From the NCBI GenBank assembly GCA_013054445.1, contig JAAMPI010000041.1, forward strand, positions 20,734 to 84,733: a DNA stretch of 64,000 nucleotides, written 5' to 3'. The notes below the pieces were generated by a model. It searched no databases and was not told where the DNA came from. It saw nothing but the letters and a program-made list of their open reading frames with translations. Shown here piece after piece: positions 24,495 through 36,424 of the stretch (within the stretch, counting starts at the first letter, position 1; each line of letters starts with the position of its first letter). Both the position numbers and the translations under genes were made by a program. Origin of the DNA: Cudoniella acicularis. Lineage: Eukaryota; Ascomycota; Leotiomycetes; Helotiales; Helotiaceae.

Positions 24495-25923
24495 ATTCAA
24501 AAACAAGAAATCACTCAAAGGGAGTCTTGTGAAGTCGCCGATACCTGCTTAATTCCATGTCCATAAAAAAAACCCGTGGTACAAAAAATGGAGTGAAATG
24601 GATTGATTGATTGGATTATACATAAACCAAAAAAAAAAAGTCTTCCTAAACATTACCGTGATTTCTCCCGTCGCGCAGTTTCAACCCACGTTACTATATA
24701 TCTTCTTTCCAAAAGCAAAATTAGTTCTCGCTCGATCAAAATCTTCCATCTTCAACTACAGTTCCAGTTCTAACTATGATTATATTTCCGGTTTCCTCGA
24801 GGCATGGGCACCCACCCTCCACCTACCAAGTGATTTTACAAAAATTACTCACGCAAACTATCATCAACTCAAATAATATCAATCCACCCCACTTCCAACC
24901 ACTTCACAATCGCCGAATTCAGCCCATACGAAGAGCCAACTACCAGTCCAAGATAAACCTAACTCACCTAACAGAAAAAATGAAAAGCACCCTTATCACA
25001 ACAATTCAGTGAGGTACGTCACCCTCCAATAAAAAGCACTTTACCTGCACTTTAAGTCACTTTACTATACTTTATAGTAAATTTTTATATTAGGAGTATG
25101 GTGGGTACCCCTGAAGGTCAGTAGGCAGCAGCGTCGGCATTTGTGCTGCGTGTGGGTGTAGATGCAGTAGATCAGACCAGCTGTGCGTTCCGGGATGTGA
25201 GGGGTGTGTGGAGACACTGGAGGGAAAGGTGGTGGGGAGCGAGAGAGATACTGTGTGTGGGTGTGGGTGATAAGAGGTTCCGATGAGGCAAGTCTTGCCG
25301 ATATGCGACCTCTCCACAACCAATCTACTTTATTAATTTGTCAAGCGCAGGAGGTACACCGTACACGGAAAATCAAAGCATATATGCATTAACACAGAAG
25401 GTGTTGTATTTGTTAAAAGTGGATGTGAAGTTTTTGGGACGAGGAGAAGGTAAGTTAAAAACTGAGAAAGAGAAAAAAAGAAGGAATATATAAGTAGGGA
25501 TTATGTGGGAAAAGTAGGAAGGGAAATATATAGTATAGTGAAAGGATGAAGGAGACTTACGCTGCTAAGGTTTGAGGAATATTTTAAGGTGTTGAAGTGG
25601 TTGCTGTTACGAATTGGTTGGCAATCGGTGACCGGTCGAGACTTGGTTTTAACTTTTAAATAAGAGTTTAGTACGGGAGTTGTGCCTTTAGAAAGGAAGT
25701 AAATTATGTTTATTTCATTTAGTTAGTAAGAGAGCCTTGGTGTAAAGCTTCCGGATAAAGTGGGGCTAGTACCTTGGGTAAGGATGTTGTTTTGGTATCG
25801 GGAAATCTTTGACAACTTTCTTCTTAGGGGTTTACAAGAAACCACAGAAGTACACGATCCCATGGAATACATACTTCAAGGAATATAATTTTGTTGTATA
25901 TTTGTAATTGTGGGTTGGCACTT
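24495..25923. other. Intergenic spacer, AT-rich and low complexity
   Basis: No gene is supported. It holds a poly-A run near 24629, purine-rich GGAGAAGG-type sequence around 25430-25560 and GTGTGG-type repeats around 25200-25265. The right end is the 3' UTR side of HGH1. Confidence 0.45.
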
Positions 25924-27317
25924 CTATACCTCAACTATCTTATCGTCATCTTCATCTTCATCTTCATTCCCCTCAGGTTCTTGACTAGCCCAATTCCCCA
26001 CCGCTCCACCCATTTGAGGCCGCGACGCAGAAACCTTAGCAGGATTCCTCACCAGCGCAGACATCCCCTCATCAACTTTCTCCTCGCCCTCCTCGTCCCT
26101 CATCAACACTTGCACAAACCTCTCGCAAACCTCTCTCAACTCATCATGTTCCACCCGCAGATGCGTTTCTCGGATAATCGGATACACCTTTACCTCCCTC
26201 ATTTTATCCCTTCCTTCTCTTGTAGTCGTCAGCAACATGAGCGTCTCAACATGCGTCTGGATAATCGTAGGATCCGGATCTCGTTTCTTGTCTGGAGGGA
26301 GAAGTTGCAGGTCAGGAAGCATGTCCATTGTTTCCTCCTCGTCGTATTCCTCGTTTCCCGTTATGGGTAACAGCAGATATGGTAAAATGTTAACTTCGCC
26401 CTCGGCGAGAAAATCAGGATGGGCATCTATTTCGAATGCAACGTTTTTTATTGTGCCCGCCACGCCTTTCCGCCTTATATCCGATTTATGTTCTGTGAAG
26501 ACCGTAAGTTTCGTAAGAGGTACAACATTGTCATATTCTTGTTTCGCGATAAAGTATTTTCGTCCCTCCTCTTGCTTGGCTAGATCTGCGAAGAGGTAGG
26601 AAAGATAGTCGTAATCGGCATCTTTATTGTATGTCCCATCGGCGCCTTTCACAAACAAATCAAGCAGCTGGTCAATAGCTTTGTTGTTCGAATTGAGGTC
26701 TTTCGGCGCAGGTCGCTCGAGCGTTATTATGTATTTGAGGTCATCCCATTTTGCCAGATTGGCCAGGAGCATCGAGAGAAGATTCGCATTGGGTTCGGAG
26801 GGGTTCTGGGAGAAATTAAGTTTTGTGGTCTGCAGCAGCAGCAGCAGCAGCAGGGTCTCGGTCGGGGAACTGACGTACAGTTATTCGACTTAACAAAGTT
26901 CCTATAAACTCTTTATCTAAGGCAAGGTTTCCCAGGACCTCCCGGTCGGTCGAGAGGTTTATCAAAATCGTAATCGCATCTTTCGCAATTTGCTAGAAAG
27001 GGTATGAGTCTCGGTGTGTCGTAAAGCTTCTAGGGACGACTAACTTTGTAATCTCGCACTAATAACTTGAGATCTTTGACTGGCAGAAGCTGGTTCGTGT
27101 AGAATATCGAAGGCTGGGAGAGAGAGTATGGGACAAGATTTTCAACAGCTGAGGCGCATGTTAGCAATGCTCTCGTGGTGGGGTCTTTGGTGGCTTACCA
27201 AGTTGTCGCACTTGCGTGTTACCGTGGGATATGAAATCCACAAGCTGTACAATCATGTTAGCAACCGTTTGGAAGCGCTCGAGTTGTCAGAGTTACCTCT
27301 TCTAGTTCTGTAGGCAT
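25924..27317 (-). CDS. HGH1: HGH1 family protein (armadillo-fold eEF2 folding co-factor)
   Basis: Five exons (27317-27297, 27244-27199, 27148-27045, 26992-26879, 26805-25924) give 388 residues. The first exon codes only MPTELEE. The sequence follows the HGH1 family throughout: LVDFISHGNTQVRQLA, LLPVKDLKLLVRDY, ITILINLSTDREVL, EPNANLLSMLLANLAK, DIRRKGVAGTIKNVAFE, ILPYLLLPITG, DMLPDLQLLPPDKKRDPD, ETLMLLTTTREGRDKMR, YPIIRETHLRVE, CERFVQVLMRDE. In yeast Hgh1 helps the chaperonin TRiC fold elongation factor 2 in the cytosol. The C-terminus ends in a lineage-specific acidic tail. Intron 4 (73 bp) contains a CTG run (seven CAG units on the plus strand). The short first exon and dense introns near the 5' end are typical of an old gene. 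Confidence 0.95.
26833..26853. repeat. (CAG)7 microsatellite inside HGH1 intron 4
   Basis: Seven perfect CAG units on the plus strand, CTG on the gene's strand. They fall between donor GTACGT (26878) and acceptor CCCAG (26806), close to the acceptor. Confidence 0.9.
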
Positions 27318-27728
27318 TGTGAAAAACGTTGTGTGTTTGTCGCTTTTTGCCTCGAGCTTACAAGAATTTTGGAGGGGCCATGACTAGCGTGGAGTTTTCT
27401 GCCACCGCCTTTCCCCCCCTCACCAACACCCCCCTAAACCCCTTTTCCTGTTTCGATTCGGATTCTTGTGGCTCGCAAAACAAAACATCCTTTAGGTTTT
27501 GAAACAAAAAGTTGCAACGCATGCATGAAAAGTCAACTTGGAGAAAACTCTAAGCGGGAAGTAAATTGGTATCTAGAAATACAAGCTAAAAACTGGTAAG
27601 GTTACCATACAAATAATCCCGGCCGAACCATATTCCTTGACAGTATCCTATTGTCACCGTTTCCCCAAATTGACTCCATACCAAAAGCCCCAAAGTTTCA
27701 ATCAAGCAATTTGCAAATGCTGCAGAAA
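27318..27728. other. Promoter of HGH1 and 3' flank of the DUF7703 gene
   Basis: This 411-bp spacer has a C-rich part at 27400-27440. Both neighbours are on the minus strand. No further gene is seen. Confidence 0.45.
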
Positions 27729-29005
27729 TTAATGCCCAAGGCTGGCAAATTTCACCTGCGAAGAAGACGATGACAAGACCAGATGATCAACCCCTGGCTC
27801 AGCAACCACAGACTCCGTTGTCACGTTGGACTTGGTACCTATGCTCTCTAAATCTATGCGTTCGTCATTTCCGTGACTGCGAACTCCAATCTCAGTCGTC
27901 ATAACCACCACAGAGTCATCTTGATTGACGGCCCCACTAAAGCTTGCATCCTTGACTCCCCCGGTATAAACATATGCTCTGTATCCGGATCCTTGCCAAC
28001 TGCCGACTGTTTGCTGCTTCAGCCTGTCGCCATCGAAGGTCTCCAAAGGCACAACGTGGCGGTCACTGCTGTTGTTGTGGGAAAATACTCTGTTGGATTG
28101 TGCAAGCTCGATTAAGCGATTGAGGATGCTGAATTCGAGTTTGAGCTTCACACTGTACACCAAGCCTTTGTATGCTGTCTGGATATCGTAGAGTCCCGAA
28201 TACTCCAGGCCAAGGATTGTAATATCCAGAACAACGATAATGACGTTGACATAAATGAGGTGTCCCATAATGCGACGAGCCGTTCTGCCTCGTACACCCC
28301 CCTCGGGTCGCAGAATCTTGACAGTGTGAAAGATATAAAGACCGGAGATAACCAGTTCTTGAATGAAAAAGATAGTGACCTGAACTCTCTCGCAGATCGA
28401 ATACGGAAGTAAAAATGGTTCCGGATTATTCGAATTGGCGCCATATACCATAACGATGGTAGGAGTGTGGCAAATGATGCCGTTGATGATAATCATGCCT
28501 AGCACAAGGCGAAGACGTGCCGTGTTTTGCAAGACAAGATGGAGTCGTGAATAGAGGACTACTGATTGTCCTGTCACCATGAAACACCATCCAACGATAA
28601 TAAAAGTGACATAGAAATAACCCTGTGAGGAGATATTCATGTCCTTTATGAGGAATCCGATAGAATATATAGCAATTCCCCAAGTAGAGACCAGGAAACT
28701 CCAAAAGTATAGACCACTTCGCCTTTTGAATGTACCAAAGATGATGAAGTTGAGCCTAGAGGTTGGAGAGTTAGAAATGATGGGAATAACCAGCTGGGGA
28801 ATATGTGAAGCTGAAGAGAGACCATTTTGGACTTGTTTGGGAGTGGAAGCAGTGGAGTATATACAGAGAATGCATTTGAAGGCAGTGAGAAAGAAAGAAA
28901 TGCTTACTCCGCCACATTGTAAAGGGCGATCGCAACGAAAACAACGATTGTAATAGTGGTCGTCAGACTGTCGACACTATTTTTCCCAATGCCTGCGTCG
29001 GTCAT
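27729..29005 (-). CDS. Seven-transmembrane fungal integral membrane protein (DUF7703-like)
   Basis: Two exons (29005-28908 and 28755-27729) are joined over a 152-bp intron to give 374 residues. The first exon codes MTDAGIGKNS and the first membrane segment (TITIVVFVAIALYNVAE). Exon 2 continues LNFIIFGTFKRRSGLYFWSF. Seven hydrophobic segments are visible up to about residue 250. FILPYSICERVQ-like loops and the conserved GLYIFHTVKILRP segment match fungal DUF7703-type proteins. The C-terminal 120 residues are hydrophilic with Ser runs and look like a cytosolic tail. No function is established. A receptor-like role is speculation. Confidence 0.88.
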
Positions 29006-31528
29006 ATTGGATTCGGCATATGTTGGCAAGGAGCGTGGGTGAACGAGTGGGTATGGAACGGAAAAGTCTATGAGGGGACTGAACCTATTATTAATAGCGA
29101 ATATGGAGGACTACACTTGTTTTCCGCTTGATGGGACGGCATAAGAAACTGTCCACGAACTGCAGCTACCTATCAAATAACAGCAAAACTATAAAGTGTG
29201 TGCTGAATCGATCGGCACAGCTTGATGACTAGGTTTCCGTTGACCAAGCCGAGATGCTCGGGATCAACAATTTAACGTCAAAGCGCCGTTTGTGGGGATT
29301 TGGGGACCCCTACCGTCCGGAGCCTGCCTTCAATTCCTCTAGCGTTTATTGGAGGCAGAGCAGACTGGCAGGTTGGAGATTGAGGCGGGAACAGAATCAG
29401 AAACACCAATGCTTTAATAGACAATATGCACTGACAGTCTTAGTTCTTCAGAATTTGGGAAAGACCCTGCTGCAGGGTCCCTGAAGCCCCAACACGAGAC
29501 GACGTTACACAAGATATTATGGCGGTGGCTCTCATCAACGGCTCTTTCCGGCCCTATTTTACTATTCGCTACTTGCCCCCGGATTGGGGGCTGCGCTCGC
29601 TCTTGGACCTCCGTAACTCAGCCACTAGACTGCGAGAGGAGTGCCATGCGGGATAGAAGGCTTTCACTGCTTCGGATAGTACTCTCCTTGGACAAACAAT
29701 TCCACCATGCTCTAGCCAAGATCGAAAAATAGCAGACACCCCGATCCTTTTTCAAACGCTCCAAGTTACAACTCGTAATTGACAACTGAACATTGCTTCC
29801 CTTGAAGATGCTCTGCACCACAGCATGATTTAGGGTCACCAATGTTCTCCTTCGGCCTTAAAGGGTTGAGAACCCCAACAGGAGCGAACAGGGTGGCGGC
29901 AAGCAGTGATATTTGCATAGAATCTTGCAAGACTTCTAGAAAGATTGAGGGCGGGCAGATTGTGTTCCTTGGACCGCCACTCGGTTGATCTGAGAATTCG
30001 ACGGCCCGAAATATGCTCCGGTCGGGCCCAACGAAAACTGCAGCGTCTCCCTTGGGCTACCCCTGACTTCAGGGGGCCTACACCCTGAAGCCCCTAACGA
30101 GCAACGAGTAAAGTGCATCCATCGCCTGCAGCGCTTGCAGCGCTTGCAGCGCTCTGCAAACCTTTACGAGTTAAATCGCATGAGCCCCGTGGTAAGAATC
30201 GCGATTTTATTCACTATCACGGCTTTTTCTTATATAAATATATAGTACTTACAACATTTCTATTAAACATAAACATGTTATAGAAACGTGTTTTGAGAGT
30301 ACGCATGCAGTAAAGTTCGCGGGGATGCAGCGGCCCGCTTCGCGCACTTCAGTAGACTTTCGTAGGGTCTTTAGCGTACTCATTCAGGTGACTTATCTAG
30401 CTTCAGTATACTTGACAGCTAGGTATCAGTACACACTCACCTGAATTTCAGCACACTCAGTCACTGAACCTCAATACACTCTCCCTAAAATGCCTCAAGA
30501 AAACTCCGCTGTCACTTATGCAGACAAGGACCTAGGAATGCCCGCTATAGAAATTATTTAAAAATAACTAAAGAATCACATTTCTGCTCCTAGCCTCATA
30601 GCTTATCACTAACACCAAACTAACCCTGCTGAGGTTCCTTATCTCTAGAAACTCATGATAGCCTCATTTTTAGTTATCGAAAGCTCACTTAGTTCGCGAT
30701 ATTAATTAAGTCGCGTATACTAGTTTGAGATTAGATTTTTGCACAAAAGATTCGACTCGTATAAAAGTCTTTACAAAAATTAGATCTTTTTATTATACTA
30801 TTAATAGAACCCGATATATATTCTCACCGATCATTTCTAAAATGTGTTGGTTGGCTGAGTCCCGTCATGTGCCCGCAAACACGTGCTTATTAAGGCGTCA
30901 CAGCCTCGCATATTCCTATCATGCTGCATGGGTTTTCCATCTCTAAGCGGGCCATGCGCGTCATATTTCCAATTTCGATTAATCCCTAGCCCATAGCCAC
31001 ACCACGCGGACGGTCCTTACGTACTCCATACATCGCTCGAGCAGCTACTCTATTCGTCGCCTTTGTCACACCTCAACTGCATCAACAATTCCATTCATTT
31101 TGTATTTGCTTCTTGCGGCATATTCTATTGTTCTACGAACTTATTTTATGCGCATCCTACCGACGGGTACTCAACAAAGAAAGCATCGAATCTGCTGAAA
31201 CGGCGTCCTCCTGCATATAATGAGGCGTGTGAGATAGGCTTGAGACATTTCGGCGTGCCGTTCGTCTGCCAGGTTACTGTCTGCCTTTGCTGAAGAAAGA
31301 AAACACAGAAGGAATCACGCAAGCGGGAGACAATCGAGATCGAACGTTCAGTTGAACAAGAGAGAGAGACAAGACAGGAGCCTCGCAATATCGCCCAGCC
31401 AGCCAACCTAATCTCATTTTTTTTTCTCTCCTCAGCCCACATCCCTCCCCCTCCTTTCTCCCGAAGGCACGAGCTTCAGAATTCCCCGAAAGCGAGAATA
31501 GACAAGGAACGGACGAACTAGACAAGCC
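29006..31528. other. Long intergenic region with an AT-rich island
   Basis: No gene is supported. GCTTGCAGC units are repeated around 30132-30155. An AT-rich, decayed-looking island spans about 30180-30900. Within it is a short frame from an ATG at 30489 (MPQENSAVTYADKDLG, stop after 23 codons) that could be a scrap of a coding sequence. From about 31300 the sequence is the leader of the Rab gene, with purine and pyrimidine runs. Confidence 0.4.
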
Positions 31529-32626
31529 ATGGCACAGTCTTTGGAAGCTAAGATTGTGGTCCTCGGTGCTCAAGGGGTCGGCAAGACGAGCCTGCTGCTG
31601 CGATATATCAAGAATCAATTTTCGCCCGCAAGCACGACCTCGACGGTAGGAGCAAGCTTCATGACGAAGAGGGTGGTGGACGATGAGAGTGACACGGTCG
31701 TACGGCTACAGATCTGGGACACGGCGGGGCAGGAACGCTTTCGGTATTTCCTTCCCTTTTTCCAATTTACAATTGCAATTCTGTACACCTTCGCAAACTT
31801 TACTCGCCTCGAATTGTTCACATAAAAGCTAACTACACGGGATGAAATCGCAGATCCATATCCCGCCTGTACTACCGCGGCGCAAACGCGTGTATCCTCT
31901 GCTACAGCATCACTGATCTCTCCTCCTTCGAAGAAATGGGCGTCTGGCTCAACGAACTACGACGTAACCTCCCACCTGATATAATTCTACATGTCGTAGG
32001 CACCAAAGCCGACCTCGTCGCTCGCGATCCCTCTTCTCGAGAAGTCCCCTTCGAACGCTGCATCGCATACGTAGCCGACAATCTCGCGCCTGGGATGTCC
32101 TCGACCCCGCCTGCGACAGCAACACCTGGTGGAATGATGAACCATAGTAGTGGGGCTCTTGACGGAAGTGCAGAAACAGGTCGAGGAGGAGGAGGGTATC
32201 GCCAATTATTCGCGGGAAATAGTGGAAGGGATCCCTTAGACGGCGCGAGAAGTCCGAGCTCAAAACGGAGCAGCGGGTTCTGGGGCCAGGAAGTGGGCTG
32301 GGATTGCTGTCATGAAGTGAGTGCTGAGAGCGGGGAGGGCGTCGAAGAGGTGTTCCGTGTTATTACAAGGAAGTTAGTGGAGCAAAATCGAGCGATGAGC
32401 CAGAAGTTAATTAGTGCTACGCAAACACCTGGCGGAACGCCTGGGCTTGATGGCTCCCCCTGGTGAGGGGAGCGGGGGATACTTTGATCGACCGACTGGG
32501 AGTTTTCGGGTAGGGAGAGACAGGAGGAGCTGGTTTGGGGTTCCGGTGGAAACATATATTGATGCTGGGCCTCAGAATGGGCAGGCTGGCGGGACGCAGG
32601 CTAAGACACGCAGGAAATGCTGTTAG
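31529..32626 (+). CDS. Rab-family small GTPase with an internal insertion
   Basis: Three exons (31529-31743, 31854-32462, 32524-32626) give 308 residues. The P-loop GAQGVGKT is at 13-20, the switch I Thr in TSTVGASF, WDTAGQERFR at 63-72, the guanine-recognition motif is TKAD at 122-125 (a variant of NKxD), and SAES at 228-231 is the G5 region. About 70 low-complexity Gly/Ser-rich residues (roughly 150-219) are inserted between G4 and G5, so the protein is about 100 residues longer than a usual Rab. The stop at 32464 in the exon 2 frame would leave no prenylation site. Splicing a 61-bp intron (gtgagg...gacag) leads to a tail ending KTRRKCC, a double-Cys motif for geranylgeranylation. This supports the third exon. 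The vesicle step is not identifiable. The gene is convergent with YKT6. Confidence 0.85.
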
Positions 32627-33159
32627 GGAGGTTGGATGGAGTAATTCTGTTTTTGTTCTGGATACCCTGTGGAGTTTGGATTGAATTTTATGGTTTGGTT
32701 GGTTGGCAAGGGGCTGGGGGTTGGGGGCGGAATATATGATGTGCATTTGGACAAGGAGTCGGGATTGTTAGCATAGCATTTGGAGTTCTGATTTGGCTGG
32801 CACAATGGATATCACGACCTCTTGGAAGATATGTAGTTCCACTTCTTTATTAGGTGCTTCATCAACCTACTCCTGCAAATGTGGAAAGTGTAGGTGAGAC
32901 AATACTAACAGTATCACAAAAACAACATAAGAAATAAAGGGGCTGCCCGAAAATATTCTCCCATTTATTAAACTTCTACCTAGACTTGATATGATGCCTG
33001 CCAAAATGTCCATTGCAAACTACGCACGCGCACACATGTACAATCTCAATTTGCAGAACTGCTATGCACGTATCGTATCACAAAAGTATGGGAGAAACGC
33101 CGCCGAGAAAATTCCCTGTTCCATTGATCGAACCTGTCTGCGAACCAAACCAGTCCAAT
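32627..33159. other. Shared 3' region of the convergent Rab and YKT6 genes
   Basis: This 533-bp spacer lies between two stop codons on opposite strands. It is AT-rich with no visible gene, so it should contain both 3' UTRs and terminators. Confidence 0.5.
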
Positions 33160-34142
33160 CTACATGACTACACAGCATGAGTTCTGTTTCTTTGCTTGTG
33201 CTGTTGCGGTTTTGTTAGTGTATATTATATTGGAGAACTCCTAATTGGGGGTATTTCCAACTAGTGAGATAGGTATAGAAGGGGAGGGAAAAAATTAAGG
33301 GAGACTCACTATAAAACATCTTACTCTGCGCACTCAAACCGTCACTCTTCGCCACCAAATCATCAATCTTCTCACCCCTTTGCAACACACTCTCAATCGT
33401 CTTATGCAGCACGATCTTCGTCTCATCCAACTCCTTCTGAATCCGCATAATGCTATCCGCCTGCGCCGGATCCTGATACTTCACAATGTAATCTTTCAGT
33501 TCTGGGAAAGGGAGCGTGGGGTTGGAGTTTGCCCATGAGGAACGTGGGTGCGCGGCTAGGAACTCATCGACGACTTTAGAGAGCAGTTGATGTGCTACGA
33601 GAGCTGGGTACGAGTGGTCGCTGATTATGATCCCACAGATGCCTTCGGTGCGGCCGTAGGCATGGAAGGTATAGTCTATAGAAAAGGCTGGTTGGTGGGT
33701 TTGTGTTGGGCAATAGGAAGTGAGGAGGGGGTGGAGGAACATACCTTGCTCTTCGACATCTTGCCGTTGTCCTGGTTTCGTGCGCTCGGCGACCGTTTTG
33801 CTGAATAGGGTCATGAATTCGCCATAGCTGTATCATCGCTCTTCAATCAGCCTCTGCTCTCTAACCAATTATACGTATATCCGTCCTTCTCCGAGACCCG
33901 TTTGCTTGCCCGCTTTATGGCCCGGAAATACGCCAGCGATAGCGAGGGAAATTGGGAATAGGCGTACTTATTGCGCGTGAATCTCGAATAAGGGCTCAAG
34001 TCCTTCTCCGCACATAGCTCATGCGACGGCTTCGACTCGTTCTTGATTATCTGTTTTGGGGGAAGATAGCGGTCAGCTTGCTCCTGTCTGCCCCTCAATT
34101 CCCAAATCAGATCGTACTTACGCCGATGTAATGAAGCTTCAT
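33160..34142 (-). CDS. YKT6: SNARE protein YKT6 (longin R-SNARE)
   Basis: Five exons (34142-34122, 34050-33968, 33827-33745, 33675-33310, 33200-33160) give 197 residues, as expected for YKT6. It starts MKLHYIG with the longin domain continuing [20 protein letters not shown] and [17 protein letters not shown]. The R-SNARE helix is in [20 protein letters not shown], with the zero-layer Arg in VLQRGEK, ending [14 protein letters not shown]. The last exon, only 41 nt, codes [13 protein letters not shown]: a Cys for palmitoylation and a CVVM farnesylation box. YKT6 works in ER-Golgi, vacuolar and autophagosome fusion. The tiny first and last exons are supported by the unbroken family sequence. Confidence 0.96.
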
Positions 34143-34992
34143 ATTTGCGGTTGTGGGTTTTGATTTGGGTGGTTTTATTTGTGGGATTGGGGAAGTGGAA
34201 GGTCGAGGGGTGCTTTGTTTGCAGGTATCGAGGTATGGTTTTGAAACCCGATGTGATTGATGATTGCCTTGACATGGCACCGCCTTGTCCGTCGTCACAT
34301 GGCGGTGGCTGGTGACGGATAAACTTGGCGCCGAGGGACTAATCCCTGTTAAGAATAAGAAGCTTATTTTCGCAACTTATTTCTTTCTATTCACAAACAT
34401 TTCTCTTGGGGATGTATAAACATCATTTTCGTCCCTATTTTAGATCTTCAACCCTTGGAGCTTTTTATTCACATTCACATTCCTTCTGGATGTTTTTAGT
34501 TCTTTTTCTACCTTTTTTTTTCCTACTCAGTCTCACGATTTTGAGGTCTCACGAGTGATGAGTCTCATTCGGAACAAGCCGCCACATCAAGCCTTCTAGG
34601 CTCCCATCAAAAGCTTCCATCAATTGGAACAGCTCTCGTCACAAGAGACATTTCACATGCTCAACGGTCACAGCCAAAAATCTGTCTAATTACACGAGGG
34701 TGACGAAGCAGGAAGACTCGAGTTTTCCCATACTGAACTACGTATCGTGACACAACTGATTCTCTGATTCATCTACAAGACAGCTTCAGAGTCACACAAA
34801 AAAAAATTAAAATTTGGTTTCTACAACAAGCAGAAGCTCTCACCTATCCTCTTTTTTTCTCAAGAATATGCAACAAATGTCCCTTTGAAAAAGCAGATCT
34901 CGCGGAAAAGTATGTAAAGATGAAAGTTTTGGATATTATACCGAGATGTAGGAATCGAAAGACATACTTGTACATAGTATACTGACAACTCA
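34143..34992. other. YKT6 promoter and 3' flank of the dead reductase
   Basis: No gene is seen. The part near 34330-34560 is T-rich and could serve as a leader or promoter. A poly-A run is at 34797-34810. Confidence 0.4.
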
Positions 34993-36265
34993 TTACCTAC
35001 ACTCAGAACCACAATCGCCCATCGCATCAAAAATATCTCTCCACCTACTCTGATCAAGGATCTCTATTATGGAGGCTTTGTCCTCCTCATCAAGGTGAAA
35101 CGAGAACACCTTCAAGTTCTCATAAACATGCTCACTAATTCCCATCCGACCTCCAATGATCACGGCTCCCACATAATCATGATCTAGGACCCATCTTGTG
35201 GCCACATTGGAAATCGAAACGTTGTGTTTCTTTCCAATTATCCAAAGAGTAATCAAGAGTTGTTGGAAAAGATCCCCTTCCCCCTAGATTCTGATCATCT
35301 CGAAATACTACGCAATTATCAGTCTCCGGCTTATGTATTCAAAAAGTTAGTGAAATCTTAGTATCTTACTTTTCTGTGGCTCGATGTCATATCTTCCGCA
35401 AACATGTTTGGTGCAGTCTTGTTGATTCATTTGTCTGCTAAAAATCCACCACACTAAGCACAAATTAGTAATCTCTTAGTAGAGAATCTTTCGTGGAGTA
35501 TATACGAGCGACCCATATGTCAAAAGCTTGACATTATGCTTTCGACAACTTTCTGCCATTTTGAAAGTTGGTCGCATATCTATAAGAGAACTATTTCAAT
35601 TTCCATCAGAAGTTGTTCGATTCCATCAAAGTTTTTAGTTAAACTCACTTGTACTTGATTCGAACCAATTTTGATCCCGCCTTCTACGATTTCATTCATC
35701 CGCTTGGTATCGAAGTTACACAAGCCAACATTCAGAACTCGAGGATCTTGCTCGACGAGCTGTGCCATCCGAGTGTATTGTGGATCATCGCACTTTAAAA
35801 GCATCGACATTATGCCGCTAGAATTGGAATAAAAGGGAACTCACGAATTTCCAGTGCAACTGAAGGAGATCAATAGAATCTGCGTTGATATTCAAAAGTC
35901 ATTCTGTAATATTCACTTTCACGACTTCTTCTGTTATTTTGATGAGTCGACTTGCGAGGATCTGAATTGTCCCTAAATATGTTAGCAAATGCTTCTAATT
36001 ATATCATCCTGCATTCGACTCACGAACGTGGCTTCCTGCATCGACATGTTTTTTAAAGTGGTTGTTGATTTTTGATTTTGAAGCCGTACCCCATGCAGGA
36101 CTTGAAAATTGGCAAAGACCCATAAACATCCTTAGCACAGATGTTTTTCCCAATTGGAATTGTTCAAAAGAAGTTACGGCATCGTCCGGCATGGAAGTTG
36201 CTTTAGCAATGGCTCCAGGATTATTTGCCTGGCTGGATATCACTGAGAAACCTTCCAACTTCTAG
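34993..36265 (-). pseudogene. Aldo/keto reductase-family gene with nonsense mutations
   Basis: Segments in order on the minus strand match a fungal aldo/keto reductase: FQLGKTSVLRMFMGLCQFSS and an HVDAG segment (about 36200-36015), IDLLQLHW (near 35870), RVLNVGLCNFDTKRMNEIVE, RPTFKMAESCRKHNVKLLTYGS (about 35585-35510), GFLADK, IGKKHNVSISNVATRWVLD and GAVIIGGRMGISEHVYENL to a natural stop at 34993. Joining exons at GT-AG sites gives the frame, but it is broken by TGA at 35429-35427, where the family has Trp (GFLADKW), and by TAG at 35286-35284, another Trp position (RIWG). Both are TGG-to-stop transitions. A conserved Trp near the N-terminus is Cys. The product would be dead. The exon borders are approximate. 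Confidence 0.78.
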
Positions 36266-36424
36266 ATACATAAAAGACCCCGCTCAAATGCAAAGCCTTT
36301 CCCGAGCAAGTCTACCTGGTCTTCGCAACTAACCAGGCTGCTATGAATTGCATGCACAGCTTGGGCTTTTGTTTTTGTCATCTTGCGAGTGCCAGATTCT
36401 GTTAAAAGCTCTTTCTGAACTCAG

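Noticed and set aside
26833..26853. CAG repeat as a polyglutamine or polyalanine coding run
   Set aside because: The splice sites place it inside HGH1 intron 4; translating it would break the family sequence.
30489..30560. Start of a transposase (MPQENSAVTYADKD...)
   Set aside because: Only 23 codons before a stop, with no following transposase motif in any frame. It could be chance.
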